Assembly: GCA_013398015.1 (NCBI GenBank)
Contig: VZRR01012901.1
Span: 124,001 to 188,000, forward strand
Length of the DNA stretch: 64,000 nt
DNA from: Oreocharis arfaki
Taxonomy: Eukaryota > Chordata > Aves > Passeriformes > Paramythiidae
Direction: 5' to 3'
Shown: piece by piece, positions 52,701 through 62,720 of the stretch
Numbering within the stretch: position 1 is the stretch's first letter
How the letters are laid out: each line of letters opens with the position of its first letter
Program-made: the position numbers and the translations under genes
The notes under the pieces: model-generated
What the model saw: only the letters and a program-made list of their open reading frames with translations
Told to the model about the DNA's origin: nothing
Database searches by the model: none

Positions 52701-54130
52701 CCTGTGTTCTGGCACATCTTGTAACCTTTGCAACACAGTTGAAAAACATTTGAAGTGTTAACAGCTGTGAAGCAGTGACCCAGTTTTCCAAGAACTACCA
52801 CGGCCTTTGGTAGGGGCTTTTTGGTCACAAGTCCTGCTTCCCCTAGAAGGTGGAGGACCCCTGGGGACACATAGGCTCTGAGAGCAGCTCACTCCAAAGT
52901 GAACAGGTCAAGTGCTTCACTGTCAGCCCATAAGCCATCACCATGAGTTGGTGGCTGCAGTGCTGAGCCTGGCAGTGGGAATCTCACTGCCCTTCCCCCT
53001 AATAGGGCTGCCTGGAACAGTCCAGCAACTCCCACCACCCTGCTCCCGCAGCTCTTGGCTGGTGGTCGCAGCAGCGGTGTCCCCACAAAGGCCAGTTCTG
53101 ACAGAGGCTGCGTTCCCACAGCTGAGCTTGCCCTCCCCGGTGTGTGTTTGCTACACCCTGGTCCAGCTGCAGGGAAGCTGCTCCGCCGCTCCTTCCCCTC
53201 CCTGGAGCAGCTGCAGCCGGCGCTCCAGCGCTGGCCCCTTGCCCCGCGCTCTGAGGGAAGTGGTGGCACGCAGGGAGCCACCAGCTGACACCTCTCCTGG
53301 TGGCCAGAGGGGCTTTGCTCCGCTTCCAGATTGAAGCTCGGGCTCTGGCAGTGCTTCCACCTGGCTGGGAGGCTTTCAAATGAGCATTTGCTTTTCCAAA
53401 TTGGCCTGCTCCAACCTCTTGTGCAGCGAGGCAGGGTGTGGAGCAAATGGTGCCTGTGCAGCGCGCCGTGATCCCTGCGGAGAGTGCTTGGCTGGGAGCG
53501 AGACCAAAATAGAGCTGCTTAAAACAGGAAATAAAAAGGCCCAATAGCAGCATCTGCAGTGTGTTTTTCAGTCCATGCCTGCTGTTTCCTCTCTGCATTC
53601 GGGTGGGTCTAGGGGAGAGGCTGTGCCTGGAGCATGTGACAGCAGCTGTGGGCAAAGAACACTGGGGGTTAGAACCTTTGGCAAAGAGCTGGGAAATAGC
53701 AGGAATTAATGGATTGCTCATTTTAATATTCCAAATCTGGGCCAGAGGGGATGAACAGTCCCCTCCAGAGCTGAGTCAGCACCATCCTGTAGCTCTTAGA
53801 GAAAGTAAACCCCTTTCAAGCACAGTGTCTTTGGTCTTGCAGAGCTGCTGGAACTGTGGCCGCAAGGCCAGCGAGACGTGCAGTGGCTGCAACATCGCCC
53901 GGTACTGCGGCTCCTTCTGCCAGCACAAGGACTGGGAGAGGCACCACCGCATCTGTGGGCAAGGCCTGCACGGCCAGAGCAAGCCCCTGGCCCTGCCCAC
54001 GGGCCGGGTGGCAGTGGCAGCCAAGAGCCTCGATGGCATCCCCAGCCCGGCTCTCGAGAAGACCTCGGCGACCACCTCACGCTCCTCCACCCCGGCATCC
54101 GTGACAGCCATAGACACAAACGGACTCTAG
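40632..54130 (+). CDS. CBFA2T2: CBFA2T2 (MTGR1) transcriptional corepressor, ten coding exons; upstream first exon(s) not identified
   Basis: Nuclear corepressor scaffold of the ETO/MTG family (RUNX1T1, CBFA2T2, CBFA2T3). The family bridges DNA-binding factors to NCoR/SMRT and histone deacetylases. Ten exons join with matching phases and GT-AG junctions into 571 codons, counting from the ATG at 40,658. Seen in order: proline-rich N-terminus (residues 1-40), serine run (66-72), TAFH/NHR1 (about 84-178), Pro-rich linker, NHR2 oligomerisation helix (about 306-358), NHR3 coiled coil (413-476), and MYND zinc finger with C478, C481, C489, C492, C498, C502, H510 and C514. The C-terminus ends in IDTNGL. 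That end and the block MNPSGQFHPTPPPLQHYTLE separate CBFA2T2 from RUNX1T1 and CBFA2T3. The first exon here starts mid-codon (phase 1), so longer N-termini must come from an upstream exon. The ATG at 40,658 could serve as an internal start. Start uncertain; identity very secure. Confidence 0.97.
40776..43896 (+). other. CBFA2T2: CBFA2T2 intron A-B (3,121 nt)
   Basis: GT-AG bounded by two secure exons. I see no repeats of note and no further coding sequence. Confidence 0.9.
43897..44138 (+). CDS. CBFA2T2: CBFA2T2 coding exon B (serine run and start of TAFH domain)
   Basis: Acceptor CTTCGCAG ends at 43,896 and donor GTAAGT starts at 44,139. The exon is 242 nt and encodes residues 40-120. It carries NGINHSPPTLNGAPSPPQ, a run of seven serines at residues 66-72, and the start of TAFH (CGARQLSKLKRFLTTLQQF then NDISPEIGEKV). 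It ends on a whole codon. Confidence 0.97.
44398..44475 (-). repeat. CR1 LINE 3'-end fragment, CBFA2T2 intron B-C
   Basis: AGAATCACAGAATGGTTTGA, TTGGAAGGGATCTTAAAGAT and CATCTCATT form the antisense CR1 3' end. It lies 120 bp from a second copy in the opposite orientation. Confidence 0.9.
44595..44873 (+). repeat. CR1 LINE 3'-end fragment, CBFA2T2 intron B-C
   Basis: TTTAAACTGAAAAAGAGGAG, GGAAGAAATTGTTCCCTGTG, TGTCCCTGCCCATGGCAGGG and CAACCCAAACTGTTCTGTGA, in sense order. Confidence 0.92.
45756..45845 (+). CDS. CBFA2T2: CBFA2T2 coding exon C (TAFH core)
   Basis: Acceptor TTTTCTCAG ends at 45,755 and the donor GTGACA follows 45,845. The exon is 90 nt, phase 0 at both ends, and encodes residues 121-150 (NSTVTIEEFHCKLQEATNFP and the following ten residues). 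This is the most conserved part of TAFH. Its length is a multiple of three, so skipping would preserve the frame but would break the domain. Confidence 0.97.
46168..46338 (-). repeat. CR1 LINE 3'-end fragment, CBFA2T2 intron C-D
   Basis: CAGAATGGTTTGGGTTGGAA, GGGACCTTAAAGCTCATCTC, CTGCCATGGGCAGGGACACC and AACCTGGCCTTGAGCACTTC: antisense CR1 3' end with little divergence. Confidence 0.93.
46562..46743 (+). CDS. CBFA2T2: CBFA2T2 coding exon D (end of TAFH domain)
   Basis: Acceptor TTGTTTTGCAG ends at 46,561 and donor GTGAAA starts at 46,744. The exon is 182 nt and encodes residues 151-210 plus two bases of 211. It contains ANLPLLQRELLHCARAAKQ and QYLAQHEHILLNTN, then the SPADSSELL linker. Confidence 0.97.
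47366..47619 (+). CDS. CBFA2T2: CBFA2T2 coding exon E (Pro-rich linker between TAFH and NHR2)
   Basis: Acceptor GATTGCAG ends at 47,365 and donor GTGAGA starts at 47,620. The exon is 254 nt and completes residue 211, then runs to the first base of 296. It encodes EPPAKRVCTISPAPRHSPAL and the HPTPPPLQHYTLEDIA block, which is typical of CBFA2T2 among the three paralogues. Confidence 0.97.
48279..48364 (+). CDS. CBFA2T2: CBFA2T2 coding exon F (first half of NHR2)
   Basis: Acceptor TTGTTTCAG ends at 48,278 and donor GTAAGG starts at 48,365. The exon is 86 nt. It completes Gly296 and encodes residues 297-324, LNGGYQDELVDHRLTEREWA then DEWKHLDH, the start of the NHR2 helix that mediates tetramer formation in this family. 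Confidence 0.97.
49332..49527 (+). CDS. CBFA2T2: CBFA2T2 coding exon G (second half of NHR2)
   Basis: Acceptor CTCCCGCAG ends at 49,331 and donor GTGAGG starts at 49,528. The exon is 196 nt and encodes residues 325-389 plus one base. It carries NCIMEMVEKTRRSMAVLRRC and REELNYWKRR. It is much more GC-rich at third codon positions than exons B to D. Confidence 0.97.
49528..51263 (+). other. CBFA2T2: CBFA2T2 introns G-H (1,334 nt) and H-I (333 nt)
   Basis: G-H has an AT-rich centre (about 49,980-50,380) with a small GAAATATAGAAG duplication near 50,158. H-I is GC-rich. No coding sequence apart from exon H (50,862-50,930). Confidence 0.9.
50862..50930 (+). CDS. CBFA2T2: CBFA2T2 coding exon H (NHR2-NHR3 linker)
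   Basis: Acceptor CCATCAG ends at 50,861 and donor GTGAGT starts at 50,931. The exon is 69 nt, phase 1 to phase 1. It encodes residues 390-412, SLREFSSRSGAGYVTEEIWK then KA. Skipping it would preserve frame. Confidence 0.95.
51264..51454 (+). CDS. CBFA2T2: CBFA2T2 coding exon I (NHR3 coiled coil)
   Basis: Acceptor CTTCCAG ends at 51,263 and donor GTGAGG starts at 51,455. The exon is 191 nt and encodes residues 413-476, a charged helix (EEAVNEVKRQAMSEVQKAVA and onward to LVINEQEESTE). Almost every third codon position is G or C. Confidence 0.97.
51455..53842 (+). other. CBFA2T2: CBFA2T2 intron I-J (2,388 nt)
   Basis: Contains one antisense CR1 fragment just after exon I and a GC-rich stretch near 53,040-53,300. 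The 240-codon minus-strand open frame over that stretch has no recognisable motif. Confidence 0.9.
51541..51676 (-). repeat. CR1 LINE 3'-end fragment, CBFA2T2 intron I-J
   Basis: CATAGAATCATAACTCACGC, TTGGGTTGGAAGAGACCTCA and GGGCAGGGACACCTTCCACT: antisense CR1 3' end, starting about 90 bp after exon I. Confidence 0.9.
53843..54130 (+). CDS. CBFA2T2: CBFA2T2 coding exon J (MYND zinc finger and C-terminus)
   Basis: Acceptor GGTCTTGCAG ends at 53,842 and the TAG stop is at 54,128-54,130. The exon encodes residues 477-571. The MYND pattern C-X2-C-X7-C-X2-C-X5-C-X3-C-X7-H-X3-C is complete, so both zinc sites should form. In this family the finger binds NCoR/SMRT. The tail is Ser/Thr-rich and ends in ASVTAIDTNGL. 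Confidence 0.97.
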   Translation, partial: SCWNCGRKASETCSGCNIARYCGSFCQHKDWERHHRICGQGLHGQSKPLALPTGRVAVAAKSLDGIPSPALEKTSATTSRSSTPASVTAIDTNGL

Positions 54131-56372
54131 GAGGGAGGGTTTGCTTCACTCCACTGGATGAGTTCTCTGGGTTTTTTTAAGCTGAAAAATGCCCCACAGC
54201 AACTGTTATCACTTGACATATTTGACACAATCACCCTGCCTCCTCAGAGCACCAACACTCTGGCTTCGTCCACTCATCCTGCCTTTTCCTTTGTTGCTCA
54301 TGAACTGGGGTGAGCCTCGCCTGCAGCACCTCTCTGCTCCTCTCAGGGGGACACCGAGCGTTGTCAGGACCTGGGGGACACTGGGCACCTGCTCAGGGGA
54401 CCTTGACTGGGGGGAGACCACTGGAACACTGAGAGTGTGGTGCCCAAGCAGGGAGCCCTGTCCTTGTGATGCGCTCAGGCTCACTCCCCACTGCCTCCTT
54501 CAGCCGCCTTTCCTCCATAACATCCATTGCTTTTCCCTTACTCCCAGACAGCTGTGCCTCAGGTGGCCATGCCAGGCGGTTGTTGCTGTGAACAGACCAG
54601 AGCCAATTTCCCAGCAGGAGCATCTCATCCTCTGTGCAGTGGCAAAAGCTGAGCCCACTTCTCCTGCCTCCAGGCTGGCAGCTGAGGGTTGCAGAGGGAG
54701 GAGAGGATTTGTTTGCTCTAAAACAAGTGGCAGTGGCAGGGAGGTACTGCTGGATGGCCTGGATTTCATCCCGGTCTGTGGTGTGACAGACAGTTGGTAT
54801 TTCCTGGGTGGGGCCTGTGCTAGGGGAACACGTGCAGAGCAGATCTGGGTGCAGGTGCCCTTTCCACCTGGGGGCCGTTGTTTTGCTGTGCAGAGAGTTT
54901 GGTTTTTTCACTGCCTAGAAGCTGCTGGTTTGGGAGTTCCTGCTGTTGTTTTTGAGCCCAGGGATCCTCACCGGTGCGAGGGGTTGTTTACGGCCGGTGC
55001 CCTCCACACACATCAGCCAAAGCAGTAAAACAAAGGCAGCACTGCGTGTCCTGTGTTGATGCTTACCCCCCGGCCCCAGGGGATTCCATCAGTGCTGCAT
55101 CCAGAGATGCCCAGGGATGTACATCCACCTTTGGAGATTGTCCCAAAAACACAGGCTCGGAACGAGGTTCCGTGGGAACACAGGCACAGCCTGGGGAGAT
55201 CTGTCTGTAGCAGAGTCCCTGCTGTGGTGTGGAAGGAGGGACCAGAGAGACTCGGGGCAGTGCAGGCTGTGATCAGCACAGCCCTGCAGCAGGGCTGTGT
55301 CATAGAGTCACAGCCCGTGGGAGGGAGGGGCCGTGCCCTCCAGGAGCTGCTCCCAATTCCCACAGCTGCACACAGGGGCTCCAGAAATCCATCTCTTCAG
55401 CAGAGCTGTGTTTCCTTGACTGTGTGTCTGCGACTGCTGGGCTGGAGCCCAATGAGGCGAGTAATTCCCAAATTATTTTTGATCACTTTTTCAATTGGAG
55501 GCAAATAATGGAGCTGTAATGAGTCGTCACAGCGCTGCTGGGGATGAGCGGGGGCCCTGCTGCTCCAGCCCTGATCCCTTGGGAAAGCTCCTTGGGAAGC
55601 TGCTGTTGTGGGATAGAGCTGGTGATTCCCTGTCTGCAAGGTTTTATTAAAAAGCCACGAGGTCTTCTGGTGTTGCAGACAGCTCCAGTGGCCCTGGGGA
55701 TGTGTCCCCTGGGTCCCAGGACTCGGTGCTGGAGCCCAGTCCAGGCACTGGCATTGAGGCAGCTCCCAGTGGGGGTGGCACTGGAGCCACCCTGACCTGC
55801 AGCAGCCCATCCTAGGGGTGTTCACCCCAGGGCCCTTAGGAAGGGATTTCCTGCCCTAAGGGGACAGGGACACATTTGGAGTGGCCTCAGGTCAATCCCA
55901 CGGGGTGGTGACATTCCCTCCTCACCTGCAGCCCCTCATGCTGTGAGTCCATGGTGACAGTGCCAAGGTGGGGTGGGAAGGGAGAGCAGGGCAGGGCTGG
56001 AAGGAATTGCTTGTAAATAGATTGTCTTCCATAATTCTCATGCGATGTTGATGGCCGTATATTAAAATTAACCCTGGTGTAAATGAATGAAATACTAACA
56101 GTCATGATTAGAATGATTGCTTATTTTTTTTGTTGTCGGGTTGGCTTTTTTTTAAAAAACATGGAATGATAAATGTGAACTTGGGGTGTGGGAAGACATT
56201 GGGTTGAGGTTTCTATTTTTTTTTTACTTTTAATTCTGTAATAGAAATTTGTTACTTCATTCTGTGCATAACTTATTTAATGTCCTGTATAAAGGAACCC
56301 AAACTGTTACAGATGTATTTAGTTTGTTCTACTCAAAAGTAGTCAATAAAAAGACTATATTCATCCTCCAGC
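54131..56372 (+). other. CBFA2T2: CBFA2T2 3' untranslated region (probable extent)
   Basis: Sequence following the TAG stop up to about 20 nt past an AATAAA hexamer. The first 1.8 kb is GC-rich and the last 380 bp is AT-rich, as near many polyadenylation sites. Open frames inside it (for example a 279-codon one from 54,189) show no recognisable domain and overlap open frames on the other strand, so I treat them as chance. The 3' boundary is inferred from the signal, not from transcript data. Confidence 0.75.
56345..56350 (+). terminator. Polyadenylation signal AATAAA, probable CBFA2T2 3' end
   Basis: Canonical AATAAA within AGTCAATAAAAAGACTA, 2.2 kb after the stop and at the end of an AT-rich segment. 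Weaker ATTAAA-type hexamers occur earlier, near 55,645 and 56,060, and could give shorter transcripts. Confidence 0.7.
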
Positions 56373-58561
56373 TCCCTCTTCTCTCTGGGAAGGGGCAGAG
56401 GTTTTCAGCAGTGCTCAGAGGCAGCTCTTGGGGTTTTTGGGGAACGCTGCCACACCGTGCCCAGGGGACTTTTAGGGGCAAAAATTGCCTCCCCTGTGGT
56501 GGTGATGCTGTGGGCAAAGCCTGGGAGCAGTGCAGGGAGAGCTGGAGTATCTATCCTCAGTGATGTTGGATTTCTTTGAGTTTATAGTTCAATGTGTTGT
56601 TTCCTGAGCTTTTTTTAAATGATTTTTTTTATGTGAGCACAGAGCAGCCTCCAGGCTGCTGTCACAGCTGGCTGCCCCTGCCAGCCCTGTGCCCCCGGGG
56701 ATGCCCCCTGCACACACCTTGGCTTCATTTGAGGATTCTGGTCTCCAGGCTGCTGCAACCATTAATCTGGTGGTGACGAAACCCAAAACTGAGGAGTAAA
56801 CCCCACACAGGGCTGGGGGAGGCAGCTCAGGAGTCCCAAACCAGTGCCTGCTGCAGCTCTGCCTCTGTAGCTGCCTCGGGTGCCCCTCTGTAACCCCCCC
56901 AGTTGTGCTCTGGCACAACTCATCCCTTACTGATGGCCCACGGTCCTGCTGTGGCTCCAGCACATCCCTGGGTCCCTTGGATGTCACTGTCCAGGGGCAG
57001 GAATGTGGCCCTGGGCCCAGCACCTGCCCCTGCACGGGGCTGGAGCCACTTCTACTGCCCTGTGGTCACAGCAAATCATGGCTTTGGCCAGGGAAAGCAG
57101 CGGGTTTTGAAAACCAGGTAAAGAATTGGGTGCTTGGAGGATGGGTCCCCATGGGAACAGGGCCAAGCTCTGCTCCCCCAGCCCTGGGAGGGGCATTTGT
57201 GGTTTGGTTCCTAAGCCTGCCCTGGGCTGGGGTTGGGCAGTGCCCAGCTGAGCTGGCAGCAGCAGCTGCTGTTCCTCCCCTCCTCCAGCCAGGAGCTTCC
57301 CTAATCCCATCTCTGCAGGTTGCTCTTGGCATCAGCCAGGTCACCCCCTAGCACCCCAAACCCAGGAAGCTTCTGCTGGAGCAAAACAAGCACCCTAAAA
57401 CCCAGCAACCCCTCCTGTGGTGTCACCTGCTGGAGCCAGGGGTGGCACTGTGTCAGACCCGCCCAGCACAGGATGTACAAGGTGTCCCCAGGATGGAGCT
57501 GCACCCACTGCCCCTTCAGCCACAGATTTTACTGACTGCACCCAGGGATTGGGGGAGAAACACTTGAACTAATGTTTCTGGTGGAGCAGCCCACCCACAG
57601 GGAGTGGGAAAAGAGGTTGGGGGTGGTAGCGGGTCCCAGGGGAGCAAGGATTGGGAGTGTAGGCACCCACGGTGACCCACGCTGGTGCTGGGGACAGGCA
57701 GGGGCACAAGGATGACATTTTCCATGCCAGGAGGGTCCCTCCTGCCCCTGTGCCCTGGCACTCCTTCCACGCTGGTTGTGACAGTGCATTTTTCCCAGGC
57801 TGTAGCACCACCAATGAAAGCCCCTGTGCAACCCATGGAGCAGCTGGGATCTGCTCCAGCCTTCCCCCCTCCCTCAGTGCCCCCTACCTCACCCCCCTCC
57901 CCCTTAATTCAGCTCCAGCTTCTGGCAGCACTGCCCCGTGCCAACGCTGGTTTACGGAAATTGAGGAAGCAGCAGAGCCTGGAGCCACGCTGGCCTTTCC
58001 TGGGAGTGGGATGTGCTGGGGACAGGCACAGCCATGGGCACAGCTGGTGGGGCACAAAGCCAGTCTCACAGCCACAGCACATACTGCCAGTGTGGCAGGG
58101 CATCATCAGGTGCACTTTGCCAGGAATACTTCATGAAATCTTTTTTTCCCTATAAAACACTCTTCACAACCCATATCAGGCCACCTGGCTCCCTGGGCAG
58201 GATGTCACAGCTGGCCAGAGCCATGTCCCCCTCCCCATCCCAGCACCCTGTGGAGCCTTGGAGCCAGGAGGAACTGAGGGCTCCTGGGATGCAGCACCAG
58301 CCCAGTGCTCCCCCAAAGGCCAGGCTCCCACCCCCACACACGGCTCCCCCAGGCAGCTTGGACACTGTCTTAGGAGCAGGATAAATAAATAAATTAACAT
58401 GAAAAGAGCAAAGGAGCAAAACACTGACAGGGCCGAGGGCAGGCAGCCCCCGCTGGCCACAGGAGGGAAAGAGGGACAGGGATGTGACAAAAGTGATAGC
58501 TAGGCCCAGGGCTCCACATCCTCCCGCATGCTGATGGTGTCCTGGAGATGGCTGCCCCGGG
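56373..58561. other. Convergent intergenic interval, including the NECAB3 3'UTR
   Basis: About 2.2 kb of GC-rich sequence between the CBFA2T2 polyadenylation signal and the NECAB3 stop. Part of its right side must be NECAB3 3'UTR. No other gene or repeat recognised. Confidence 0.7.
58381..58400 (-). promoter_or_regulatory. AU-rich element in the presumed NECAB3 3'UTR
   Basis: On the minus strand this reads TTAATTTATTTATTTAT, three overlapping ATTTA pentamers about 165 nt after the NECAB3 stop. Overlapping AUUUA motifs in a 3'UTR are a known class of mRNA-decay element. The motif is seen; that it lies in the transcript is inferred. Confidence 0.4.
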
Positions 58562-58590
58562 TCAGTTGTTGTTCATGATCCACCAGGAAG
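58562..58590 (-). CDS. NECAB3: NECAB3 last coding exon and stop
   Basis: Acceptor CTCTTCCCAG precedes 58,590. The exon completes Ala226 and encodes SWWIMNNN, then TGA at 58,564-58,562. This ending matches the NECAB3 C-terminus as I know it from mammals. The 3'UTR continues to lower coordinates. I find no clear AATAAA on the minus strand down to the CBFA2T2 signal. Confidence 0.93.
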
Positions 58591-61500
58591 CTGGGAAGAG
58601 AGGGAAAGCAGGGAGGTGAGGGCACTGTTAAACAGGGAAGGGGGGTTTGGGGTGGCAGAGACGGGGGACCTGACCCTGCAGGTCCCTGGCTCTAAAGCAT
58701 CCCACCCACACCCAGGGCAGGGAGCGTGGCCATGGCATGGCCTGGAGAGGGGTGATCCCATGGAGCTGTGGCAACTTCTGCAGGAGAGCACTGGGAATGT
58801 GGGCAGTGGGACTGGCAAGCCAGGAGCAGCACCAGCAGCGCAGGGTTCAGTCCAAATTAATCTGTGTTTTATGGACTCATTATAATGATAAATTAATTAC
58901 AAGACCCTGAAGTGATGCTTGAAAGCAAACTGGAGCTTAATATGGTTTCCAGTTCCCCACATCTGGTCACACTTCTACTGGGACCATGGGAACATGCACA
59001 TACCTTGTGCTGGCCTCTCCCCTGCCCCAGCATTGGGCTGGAACCCTGGGTGCAGCCCCTGGGACAGACCCAGGAGGACCAGTGCTTTGCAGAGCAGGTT
59101 CAGGGCTCAAGTGAAAAAAAAACAAGGCACCAGGTGTATTTGGGACAGGACTTGGCTCATCTGCAACCTGGGAAGTGCTCCTGCTCCTGCCTGTCCCCAC
59201 TGGAGAGCACCCTTGGGCAGGGGACAGATGCCAGCTCACACAGCCAACCCTGATGGGGACAACAGGTCCCTGGCTTGAAAAACCTCATTTAGGTCACCCC
59301 AAAGCAATACTCTGCTCTGGAGGGAGCCACGCTGCCTGTCCCTGCCCTGCTCCTGCCCTCTGCAGCACACCCAGAGCAGCACTGAGGCACCCTCACCTGG
59401 GAAGAGCATGGTGGTCAGCAGCTCCGGGGACTCCAGCAAGCTGAGGATGGACTGCTGGAAAGTCTTGCTGCAGCTGGACTGCAAGTGACTGTAAAACAGG
59501 GTGTAGGGTCAGGGGGACGTGATGCCAGGATCTCCTGCCCACAGACAGGGACAGGGCAGCTTCTGCACCCCCCAGCAGCAGACCCTGCTCCTGCCCTGCT
59601 CCCCAAATCCTTTATTGGTGTGTTCACCCCCTGTGAGCTGCAGATGGCCCCAGGGCACACAGGGCAGGGGAGTGGGACAGGCTGGGCAAGGAGGGGGAGC
59701 AGTGGGCAACCCCTGTGAGCCCCCCAGCACCCGGCCCCACGCACAGACACTGTCCCACCTTCTCCACGAGGTCACGTCCTGCCAGAACTCGTACAGGATG
59801 AAGCAGGCCTCGTCCGTCAGCTTGCAGGCAGAGACACTGTGGGGACAGAGAGACCCTGAGCCAGGGCTGGGCAGGCTGGCACGGCCCTGGCACAAGCCTG
59901 GCATGGCCCTGGCGTGAGCCTGGCATGGCATGACAATGTGTGCCCCAGCAGCCTGGGACAGGTGGGCACTGCTCCACACATCAGCCTCACCACGAGGCTT
60001 CCAGAGCACAGTCTGGATGCATTCACAATTTGTGAACAGCTTCAGGGGATTCCGAACCCAAATCCTGCTTCACAGCTCCTGTGCCCAGGTGGCAGAGGAG
60101 CTTCACAGCTCTTCCTCTGGTCTTTGCTGCTGCCCAGAAACCAGCACATTCTGCATTTTGTTATTTCTTACTCATCCCTAGCACTGGCACAGCTCATCCT
60201 GCCAGCCCCTTGGAGGAGGTGTGTGTCACCTGCCACCCTTCACAAGGGGGAAACTGAGGCACGGGTGCAGGAGCTGAGCTCACAGCACAAACCCACAGCT
60301 CTCTGCCCCCAAAGCAACACTGTTTTGCCAGCGATGCTTCCCACATTCCCTCCTGCCACAAGAAAGGCTGGGGCTGCCCCCAGCCCGTGGGAAGGTGGGT
60401 GAGAGGCAGCAGAGGGGTGCGAGTGCAGGGCTGGGGTGCAGGGGCAGGGGAAGCAGCTGTGCTCGGCTGCTGCAGCAGCAATTCCAGCTGAGGACCAACT
60501 TCTCCTCCAGCTGCTGCCAAGGACCAAGCCCCAGGGGGACAGCACGGCATGTCACCCAGCAGCTCTGAGGCTCCCTGCTCCCACGAGGGGCTTTGCAATT
60601 CCCTGGAGTGAACCAGGCCCACAGACCCTCCCCGGGCTCGGCTCCAGCTTTCTGCTCGCATGGAGAGCCAGCCCATGCAACGACACCCCACCGGCTCCAC
60701 AAATAGCCTTAATGACAAAAAAGCCCATCAATTCCAAAGAAAAAGCCTCCCATTCTCTCTGCCGCATGTGTCACAGCGAGCATCTCCCTTTTGTTTGGAC
60801 TGAAAATGTGAATTTGTGCTGTTGAAAGTGAAGAGCTGAAAAACGACACTTGAAACGGGAACAGCACGAACATTCCCTACTGAAAGCGGCCTCAAGTGTC
60901 CCGTGGGAGAAGGGAGGCACCGCTCAGGGAGCAGCTGTGCCACCTCTGGGCCAGGCTGGCAGTGCCATGTCCCTGCAGGCAGAGCAGGAATGCTGGGGCA
61001 GCCTTGGCCTCATACAGGGTCAGCTTCAGGTGCTCATGGCAGCTTCCCACAGACTCTCCATAAATAAGTGCCCTGCAGGAGCTCTGCCCTTGACCTTTCC
61101 ATCACTTTTGAGTCCTCCAGTGCTCGTGCATTTGCTTACAGGAACACACCGCAGCCATTCCTGCTGGTGTAAACCTTCCCCACTCCTTGCCAGGCACTGG
61201 TTCTTACTGGGAATACCTGCAGCAGATGGCATGATAGTGCAGGGACACTGCTGCAGCCGTGACACTCACCCTGCCTGCAAGGTCTGAGCCCACCCTTGCC
61301 CCGGCCAGCACACAGAACACTCCTAGTGTCCCCCAAGGGTGTTAAGACCCCCACTTCCGGGGCAGCCACCCCCCAAAGCACCCCACTTACTGTAGGCAGC
61401 TGCTGTGCCCGGCCGTGCCCTCGGTGTAGGAGCGGAATGCCTGCCGGAACTCCTCGATTCTGCTCGTGGCCACCGAGATCTGCCTCTTGGCCACCAGGAT

Positions 61501-62682
61501 GTGCTGCCGAGGGACAGCGCAGCATAAGGGGCCGGTCTGTCCCCTCCTGCCCTCCCTGCTCCCACCGTGCCGTGCCATCCTGTGGCACCGCAGTGGGTCT
61601 GGCACCACCGTGCCAACGGGGACACAAAGTGGCTTCTTCCCACGTGGACAGGTTGTCTTTACAAGGACCACACCAACAGGAGATGCTCCATCCCCCAGTG
61701 GGGGGGTCCTGCTTCGGGGCTGCTGCAGTTCCCAGTGTGCTTCCCCCAACAGAAAGAGGCTTGGGGACCCCTCCACCTGGGTCTGTGGGCACTCAGAGCA
61801 CTCCTGGGGGGTTTGGGCACTCACAAGCAGAGTGTTGCCTTCCTCTGGGCTGGCTGTGGGCACTGCCTGGGGCTGTCAGGGACAGGAGGGAGCTGCCTTT
61901 GTCCCGTGGATGGTCCCACACCAGGCTCACAGCCCTGAACCCCACCCTGCTCCATCAGCAGGTCACAGACACCTCGTCAGGCCACAGCCAGAGCTCCCCC
62001 AGTCCCAAGGCACAGGGGCAGTGTGTGTGAGAGGGGTCACCTGCAAACCATGAGGACAGGGACAGGGGCTTACTGCGTCCTGGCCTTTGCACATGGCTTC
62101 CTCCTTCAGCGGCTCCAGGCGAGGGCTCTGTGTCAAACACCAGGGGAAAAACGAGGTTACTGGGAGAGCTCTGCAGCAGGAGAGGCAGTAACCCAGGGGA
62201 CAGGTGGGCACTGCTCCAGAGACATTCCCTGTGGTACCTGGGGGAGGGCAGGGCTCTGCCCTGCTCAACTGTGGGGTCAGTGGGGCCTGATTGTCTCGTC
62301 AGCATCCTGGGGAAGCCAGGAGAGGGTCTCCAGACCTGAGGGTGGCTCTGCAGATGGCAGGGCTGGTGAGTGAGTGCAGCTCTGTGACAATGCCAGGACT
62401 GAAGAGGGGGGCTGCTGGCACCAGGGCAGGTCTCAGCACTGATCAGGTGTGGGGCAGTCCCAGCCACCCCCCTTGGGTACACACCTTGCACTCCAGCTTC
62501 TCAATGAGCTGCTGCAGCCTGTTGATCTGAGCCATCCACTGGCTGTTGTCCTCGACACAAACACCTGCACAGCAAAGGGTACGGGGATGTCACCCAAGGA
62601 AGGCTCAGTTTTGTCATTGCAAGAGCTTGCTCAAGACCTCACAACCACAAAAGCTTCTAAACCTCTGATTTAACCAAAAAAC

Positions 62683-62720
<38 letters not shown>

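Noticed and set aside
52999..53721. 240-codon minus-strand open frame in CBFA2T2 intron I-J
   Set aside because: GC-rich intronic sequence, no motif, no splice context.
40632..54130. Identity as RUNX1T1 or CBFA2T3
   Set aside because: The serine run, the EEIWKKAEEAVNEVKRQAM block and the SCWNCG start of MYND resemble those paralogues. However, the Pro-rich linker (GQFHPTPPPLQHYTLED), the C-terminus IDTNGL and the NECAB3 neighbour fit only CBFA2T2.
54189..55028. 279-codon + strand open frame after the CBFA2T2 stop
   Set aside because: Lies in the GC-rich 3'UTR, overlaps open frames on the other strand, has no domain or conserved motif, and no splice or promoter context.
61296..62030. 244-codon + strand open frame opposite NECAB3
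   Set aside because: Antisense shadow of NECAB3 exons and introns; the secure exon lies on the other strand.
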